Assembly: GCA_026182355.1 (NCBI GenBank)
Contig: JAPFBL010000068.1
Coordinates: 10,515,001-10,579,000, forward strand
Source: Hermatobates lingyangjiaoensis
Taxonomy: Eukaryota > Arthropoda > Insecta > Hemiptera > Hermatobatidae
Reading direction: 5' to 3'
Length of the DNA: 64,000 nucleotides
Shown: piece by piece, positions 26,901 to 35,900 of the stretch
How the letters are laid out: each line of letters opens with the position of its first letter
How positions within the stretch are numbered: the first letter of the stretch is position 1
The notes under the pieces: generated by a model
Databases searched by the model: none
What the model was told of the DNA's origin: nothing
What the model saw: the letters and a program-made list of their open reading frames with translations, nothing else
Position numbers and translations under genes: made by a program

Positions 26901-29900
26901 CTCATATGTTAATAATTGGACTCATTTGTTAATGGAACCTGTTATAGTTATGGATAAACTACATCAGTGGTTTGATTCGGTATCGGAGGTCAGTATTATA
27001 TCTTACTTTAATGTATTAGAGTAAGGATCTTTAATAACAAGCTGACATCGTAAATGATTTGAACTGACTGTTTTAAGTCTGTGTGACGAATACATAAGAT
27101 CTCCAAGCCGTAAAAGTTATGACCCAACGGTTCCCGTAAGATATCCAAGTTAAGCAACATTGGTTGTGGTTATCACTTGGATTGATGACACCAAATGTCT
27201 TACATGAATGAATTGCAATCATTTTATAATATCTAATCTATACCCTTTCACTAAAATTGCTTAGTATGATAGACAGTGGATATCGAAAGGATTTGATTCT
27301 ACAGACTCAATAGTACATTAAAAAAGAGCTCCTTCCTGATTAGAACAAAAATCATATAACATCCTGAAGTGTCAATATATTGCTCTATTGAGCCATAGGA
27401 ATAACACTCTGCATCAACTGCGTAAACTTTTCACCTAGGTGTGAATGGACTAATTAAGTAAGTTTACCCTAAAATGTAAACCTAAATCTTCTCCCACTGT
27501 TCCTCTTCTTCTATCCTAGATTAATGTTTAATTTCATGGCTCGATTGCAATATAGAAATGACCACACATACAAAACAGATCAACATACAAAGCTGACTAA
27601 ATTAGTGGGACCAGAGGTAGGCAATTATCATGTGTGTGAAGATTGCAGTAGAGAAGTTGTAGTAACATGTTAAATACCGGTAGTCCATGTTATGTCACTA
27701 ACCTGTCGTTGTTGTTTTGAACGCCCCACTTATAAGGCTTTCACCTTTTAGTGCTGTTCTAGGAGCGGAATTGTGGCTCATTTATTATTTGGCACCCATT
27801 TTAATAATGGGTGGGCCACATTACCTGTTGATTCTACATTGGAAGTCTTAAATTTTGCCTAACTCAAGTGTATTCAGAGTAGGGATCTTTAACGAGTGCC
27901 TGACATCATACAGGCTCGGGACCGACAGTTTAACGTTCTCTCCGAGGGATGAGTGTCACTAACCTAATTCTACCATAAGAAACCATAAGTTACTGAGTTC
28001 AATGTTATTTCAAATGAGATAAATCAGAAATGAAAACATTAAACTCAAAAGCGGATGAAGAAATGTAAACCTTAATTCTTCTTTATTTAATATTCAAAAC
28101 TAAATGATTCAGTGTACATCAATTTATCTTTTCTTGTAATAGTCATAATATCTCGTAATTTATTTTAAAAGTTTATTCACCATTAAAATATTAATCTTTA
28201 ATGAATACCAATCTTTTTTTTTTTTTTTTGGTATCAAGATATCAAGATCAAGGTTTGTTTGATTTCAAGATTTCACCTATGACGAGGTTCTCTCAGAGGA
28301 TCAGCTAGCGATGATATCAGAGCTGAGCGGATGCAAAGAACATCTGCACACTGCCAACTGCTCGGACCTGCACTTTCACACGGAGTACAGGACGATAGAC
28401 GGCACTTGTAACAACCTGCTGAATCCTTACTGGGGAGCCGCCCTTACTCCTTTCCGCAGGCTGCTCAAGCCTGCTTACGAAAATGGCTTCAGCAGTCCTA
28501 TTGGTCAGCAGATACCTTTCACTCACTTTATATATTATTATTTTAAATAAATTATTTAAGCATACTTTTGCACATCCTCACATTATACGTTTTTAGTTAC
28601 AATATTGTAAAGTACAAAAAAAATTACTATAAAAGATATATATATACGAGTTCAAAATTGAAGAATAGTAACACACAGAGTAAAGAAACACACTTACAAA
28701 CTCAAATTTTCAGGCAATCCGTCTTCAGTAGAAAAGAGAAAGGCAGTCCAAGAAGGTTATAGACGCAACAGCAAGTACCCCACGGGGTTACTTACACTGG
28801 GTTCTTGCCGTCGAGTTAACGTACTTGGTTTCCCTTTCTCTTTTCTCCTGAAGACGGATTGCCCAAAAATTTGTGTTTGTAAGTGCGTTTCTTTACTCTG
28901 TGTGTAACTCTTCTTCAATTTTGAACTAGTATTGTGTCCAGTTTGGATCTTGTTTCGTTTTATTAAGTGAAATATATATATATAACAGTTCAAAATTGAG
29001 GATGGGTAGAACACAAAGTAAAGAAACACACTTACAAACTGAAATTTTCGGGTAATCCGTCTTCAGGAGAAAAGAGAAAGGGAGACCAAGCATGTTGTAG
29101 ACGCAACAAGCCGTTACTATTGCCCGAAAATTTCAGTTTTTAAGTGTGTTTCTTTACTTTGTGTGCTACCTATTCTTAATTTTGAACTGTTATTGTATCC
29201 AGTTTGGATCGTTTTTCCGTTTATTAAGTGAATATACATAAATACCAGACGGGAAAAAAATGGAAAACAATATTTCCCTATAGAATTTTGTTTAACAAAA
29301 ATTATGTTGTGAAAAGTCATTATTTCAATTGAAATATCTGTTAAAATAATAAAAACAGCAGAACTTATGTGATCTCCAGTTCACAAATTTTTAACAATTG
29401 TATTTAGTTATATAAGTATTTAATCATTATTTCCAAAATCTATGCACTGTTAATTTTTGAGAACCAATATAAAATTCAAATATATTAATTATTTTTAAGG
29501 TTGGAGCAATAAGCCTATTTACTATGGATTTCCAAAACCAGCTGCGAGAATTGTATCAACCACTATTCTACGATCAGAGAAAGTAACAGCTGACCCACAA
29601 ATAACGCACATGGTGATGCAGTGGGGCCAGTTCTTGGATCACGATATCGACCACGCTTTGCCATCGACCTCTGCAGAGAGTTGGGAAGGACTTGACTGCA
29701 AGAAAACATGCGAATTCTCTCCTCCATGTTTTCCCATAGAAGTATGTGATATATGCATAAATAATACTATTAATAAGTATTGTTCTGTTTATGTTGTATT
29801 TCCACAAATAAGCACTCATCTTTCACATCACTTAATACTTGTTTCGAAATATATAATAAACACTCAGTGCTGAATTATAATAAAAGATTATAATAATTTT

Positions 29901-32900
29901 AACTAATTCTGAATAAATTTTGTTCTAAGAATTCAATTCTTAACGTACAATTTATTTTCCATAAATAAACTGTAAAAAAATATAATATTTTCACAAGTCT
30001 AAGTAATATTGTTTTCAGATTCCTAGAGATGATTCGAGAATTGGTAACAGGCGATGTATGGATTTCATTAGATCAAGCGCTGTTTGTGGATCTGGGACGA
30101 CTTCAATATTTTTTGACAAGATTCATCCAAGAGAACAAATAAACCAGCTGACATCATTTATAGATGGATCACAGGTAAACAGGCTATTCAAACATGGAAG
30201 ATGAAAAAGGTAGTGATTTCCAGACTAAACGACCTCATTTGGTGCAGGTCTATGGATTTTCTGAAAACAGAAGCATTTTATTGAGAGACTACAATGGACT
30301 GGGGCAGCTGAGGGTCGGTGTAGAAGTTCTTGCTGGAAAGCACCTGCTTCCTTTGGCTGGGTCCCAAGAGGTGGACTGCAGGCGAGATCCAACACAGTCT
30401 GATGTTGGCTGCTTCCTAGCCGGCGACATCAGGGCCAACGAACAGGTTCATCTCATATAATGAGTGCATATTATCACATTCAGCCTAACATATGACGGCG
30501 ATGAATGTTTTAGTTATTTAATTGTAAAAACCTCTATCACCCTAGAGGCCTGTGGAACACCATACATTGACCTTAGTTTTCGCTGCATATATTGAGAAAA
30601 CATTGCTATTTTTTTAAACTCCTGAAATTTTAAAAGAATAATTAAATTTCAATAATTTATTTTGAAAGTTACTACACTATAATTAAAATTACTATACTAT
30701 AATCATTACTATACTATAATCTTTCTTATTATCGCTTACTATTATTTTAGATTATTCTAACTATAATTGATTGATGACAACGGTCTGAATTAACACAATT
30801 ATTATTATAAACTTAATCGAGAAGTTATTTATGTGAATTTAGGAAGATCACTGAAATGATACTTATAAATTTATTATATAAACAATTTTAAATGTTGTAT
30901 TATGAACCAAGTTTTTAAGGGAAAAAATATTTACTACATCTTGACTGTTGTATTTTTTGAAAGTATATGTTTGGCAGTTATTAATGTGATTACTCATAGT
31001 ACAGTACATTTAAAATTTTGTGGTTAATGTAAAAGTTTATTTTTAAAGGAAAAAATTTGGCAAATAAACATTTGAACTGTTAAGTGAAGGCTGTTAAGGG
31101 TGTTTTGGTGAATGCAGGCAGGCTTGCTAGCGATGCACACTCTGTGGATGAGAGAGCACAACCGACTGGCACTCAAGCTGAGCTCCATCAACCCGCACTG
31201 GAATGAGGACAAGCTGTTCCACGAAGCACGCAAGATAATGGGCGCCACTATGCAGCACATTACGTACAAGCACTGGCTGCCGCACGTCCTGGGGCCGCAC
31301 GGTACGTCGCAATGCCTTAGTCCGCAAGTACAACAGACGTCGTACTATTCCATTCCACATAGTGTTTCTACAATAACAGAACACTTTGTCGTAAATTAAT
31401 AGATTTTTTAGCTACAATAATAAGTTCAGTAACTATGAAAAAAAGCTTTACATATATTCTACTGATTTCAATTCAATTGAACCACAACCAGGTGGCAAAT
31501 ATAGGAAATTGAAAATAATTTAATGATATTTTTTGTACATACACCTCAAAATTATATTTGTTATGATACAACACTTATAAGAACGGAAACAAAGTAGCCC
31601 AGTGGCTTAGTGCTCGCCTATGAACTGGTTGATCCGGGGTTCCTCGATTTATTCAAGCGGGAAATGCAAAAAATCTGAGCATACCCCTCGGAGAAGATAT
31701 TTAGCCGTCGGTTAAGTACTCGTACGCTATCAAGTACTCGTTAAAGATCCCCATTTTAAATACACTTGAGTTGAGCAAAATTTAGGACTCCCAGTGTAGA
31801 ATGTTCATTGCGTGGTATCACAAAGAGTCAATATTTGGTCTGAGTGTGGGACGACCACTGCAACCGAACCTAATATATAATACAAGACAAAAGATACAGA
31901 AACAGTATTACTGAAAGATGTTCATATGTCAACAAAAAACTTTATTCAATCAAACACTTCTTAACATCCGACTCTTCTCAAACAATAGTAATGTAATAAC
32001 TTGTCCTCACTCCTCAAATATCCCCAGGGCGCTCTCGCTGCAGTTATGATAGCGGTGAGTAAATATTCCACCGGGATGAAACTTTTACATTTAAGTTTCT
32101 TTTTCTTATTGTTTAAACATTGATAGAGTGGTATCTCGACTTATGAATTAAATTAGTTCCGGAGCCAACTTCGTTTATCGAAATTGTCTTATGTTGAGAC
32201 TGATTTTCCAGTAAGAATACATTAAAGTTCGAGTAATCTGTTCTACAATCTAGAAACCTACGATAAATCCTTAGTAAATACTGCATAAATATGGTTATGA
32301 ATAACAATTACATTGTTATATTAAAACAAATAAATTATAAATAAAGGATAGAACTCGCCTTAAGTTAGAGATTGGTGGATAAAGGTTGTAGGAGGAGGGT
32401 GTTGAGGTAGAGGATACGATGGACATGAAGCGTACCGTAACTGACACTCTAATTTGCACTACGTAACTTTGCTTATTTATTTTTCACACACACACACACA
32501 CTTCACAGGTGCGCTTCGTGTCCCTATCTCAACTCTCCTGATGACGGTTCAACCGAAAATTAGAGAGAGTAAGTGTGTTTGTTCCTTAGTTCTGTGTTTG
32601 TGATTCAAGTTGAAACGTTTATTGTCCTTTTGGATCGTTTTCTTGTTTACAATGTATATATATAGTCACTGCTTATAATTATATATAGTTTATGTGTCAC
32701 TGCTTATTTTAATTGTTATCTGTCCTGCCGGACCGTTTTTCGTTTATCATGGTATATATATATATTTCTGTGTTTTTAGAAGTAAACATGGGTTGATTAT
32801 ACTGTTTATTGTGAGTACCACTCCTAGTCATTACACCAAATAATTCATGTTATTAAAACAGTATCATAATACTGGTTTTAGTTGTTTGAAACTGAAGTTG

Positions 32901-35900
32901 TTTAATTCTGATGATATTATGGATTTCATGAGAAAACGTGTGAAACCATCTTAGATCCAATCAAATTTGATATATTATTTCAGTAATAATAAGTAATAAT
33001 CTTTGAGTACAAATTGGAATATGTTTTTATTTGATAACAGAAAATCGTTAGATAATGGACATTTTCAGTTACTTTGGACTGAGTTTCAAGATGACTTGTG
33101 TTTACAGGAATTGAAATGTTAGGAAGCTACAATGGATACAATCCCAACGTGAATCCCAGTATCTCCAACGAGTTCGCGACTGCGGCCTTCCGCTTCGGCC
33201 ACACGCTTATCAACCCCGTCCTTACCAGACTGGACAGCCGCTTTCAAACTATCCCTCAGGTACTCTGCCAAACCATACCACATGCAACCATGTGTTTTTT
33301 TTATTCATAATTGTAATATATGTGCAACTAACTTTTTACTAATCATGATTGTCATTAATGATAGTGGACTTAGATATTCATTAAGATCTCTAATTAAGAC
33401 ATATTACTATAAAGGCATTATAAAACTTATACATCATTTTACATTTGTCAATTTTGTGGGACCATAAAGATATTCCGTCCGAAAACAGAATGGTTTATTT
33501 CAAATATTTTGTCGAATAAATAGTATAATGAAACTATCGATTTCGAGATTTAGAGTTCACATGTTTTGACCTTCTCTTATACATTTGTAACATTTTATTG
33601 ATTTGTATATGGTGGGTACTTATGAATCCAAACATTTTTATGACTTGTCTATCTATATGTCTCAGTGTTTGACGAAAAATTGTGAAATTAAATATTTTAA
33701 ATAATCCCTGGTCAAGAGAAGATGTTTATAGATTTTAAGCAATATCAAACCCTTAAGAACATACTTTATTGTACATTATGGTAAAATAAAACCTAGTTGT
33801 TTACCGTTTTTGTAAAGATGACACATAATTAATATTTTGCATTGCAGATGAGCACAACATGTTTAATAATAGGGTAAATATGATCGATTTATAGTTATTA
33901 GGAATAGGAAAAACATTCACATGACCCTACTTTTTTAATTAATGTATTTTTATTTTATAAAAAAAAAAGTTCACCATTGAACCAGAAGCCGTAGAGAAAA
34001 TATGGAAATAGCGAAGTTTTAACTAAACGACTGTTGATTGCTTCATCAGAAATTTTATTTAAAAAATTAAAAAAATTGAACATAAAAGTAATAATTAATG
34101 AGTTTAGTTGTTATGCTGTTTCCTGTTTCGTTATTATTATATTATAAATAACGCTCAAGCAATCGCCTTATTTAGATAAGACATTTTAGTCTTCTTAGGG
34201 AACAAGTTTTCATTATCGAAATATGCCCATTCTACTGGTTACAATTATTATAAGGGAAGCCTTATTGTTAAAAGACAGTTTAAAGAGCTAAATTCCTTGA
34301 TGCCAACATCATAACTTCTTTTTAATAATCCAAATTTCATTTTTATTTAAGCAATATTATTTTTTTTAAAGTATGCTTTTATTTTGAGTAAATGAAGCAA
34401 TCACAGTATCACGTTCCCAACATTACGACAATTACCAAATTTAGTATCAAAGCAGTATATTATCGTCAAGATAATTATCATTATATAATACAGTAAGAAC
34501 AACGAATGCTAGATTTTTAACTGATAATATAACTCAGGAATAGTATCGCTATTCCATCATCTTGCACATGATGCGCTATACAAATGCTAGTGAAGCTTAG
34601 ACTAGTTAATGAGGTGAACACCTATGCAGGGTAATCTGACTCTGGGCGATGCCTTCTTTTCGCCTTGGCGTCTGGTGGAAGAAGGAGGAATTGACCCACT
34701 GCTGCGAGGCTTGTTTATGTCGCCTGCAAAGCGCCAGCAACCACGACAAGCTATCAACATCCAGCTGACAGACCGCTTGTTCGAGCCAGCCCACGCTGTG
34801 GCCCTCGACCTGGCGGCTATCAACGTGCAGCGCGGCCGAGACCACGGCCTTCCAGGGTACCTCGAGTACCGGCGCTTTTGCAACCTGTCACAGCCCACCA
34901 CCTTTGAAGAGCTCCAACAAGATATTAGCGATCCCAATACTAGGGACAAGTTACAACAACTCTATGGACATCCAGGTAGGATACTACGATTATTTATGAA
35001 AGAGATAGTTATATCTACTAAAAAATGTATAAAGCGTTTAAACTATATCAAAGTTGCATAGAATATCAAACATCGATTGATCAAGTTGATTGATTAAAAT
35101 ATATCAATCTCATGTTTATACTGTAAGAGCCACATTGAAAAGTCATGTTCCTTACTCTATTTGTATAGGTGCAATTTTTATGTTTTTGTTTTAAATCCAT
35201 TTATTTTGCACGCACCATATATTATATTACATGCTATCTAATCGCAATTTTTATGTATAAACCATTTTCAGCTTCTATGTATCATTTATAACCTTGCAAC
35301 TGTTAATAATACGAATTTTTACGTAAATATGTGGTATTGACCAAACAAAAATTGACCATATTTAATTTGTCATGATTGAACGTGATCATTCAACATGATT
35401 TATGAAAATATCTAAGTAATTAACTTTATTTTAAGTATTATACATGAGAAAGGGCTTTGGATTTATAATAACTATATCACACACAAAGTTACGAAAAGAA
35501 TCTTTGAAATCATGAAACAGCTATTTCAGATCTTCAACATTCTCCTGAAGGGATCTCTATACCACATACAGAAAGGAAATTATTGAAAAATTACGGTAGG
35601 AATGATCACGGAGATTCTGGAACCATTCCAGTGAAATATTTGAAGAATGAGGAGTTTCGTAGGTGACAATATTCATTTCCTCATGTCCATCAGTTTTATA
35701 GTCAAAGGATGCTCATGCTCATCCTCAAAAACAAAAAGGTCAACATACCTTCTGCAATAACAACGCAATCACAATAATATATTAGAAACTGAATTTAGAT
35801 TGACATCCCAATCGGTCTGTCCTCAGAATCTCTGTACAGCTCATTAATCATCATGTTTTTGATCATTTATAACCAAAATTTAAGTTTTTGAAACCTAATG

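Larger units (their letters stand above)
26659..28269 (+). other. Peroxidasin intron with SINE and 5S-like remnants
   Basis: 1.6 kb with a minus-strand tRNA-SINE fragment at ~26985-27070, a 5S rRNA-like segment at ~27118-27200, and a longer minus-strand tRNA-SINE copy at ~27765-27965. The stretch 26830-26980 is of mixed composition and unclassified. Confidence 0.65.
31302..33107 (+). other. Peroxidasin intron with SINE and hammerhead-like motif
   Basis: 1.8 kb: tRNA-derived SINE at ~31590-31875, a CA microsatellite at ~32486-32501, and an element end with a CTGATGA...GAAA motif at 32533-32567. The rest is unremarkable AT-rich sequence. Confidence 0.7.
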
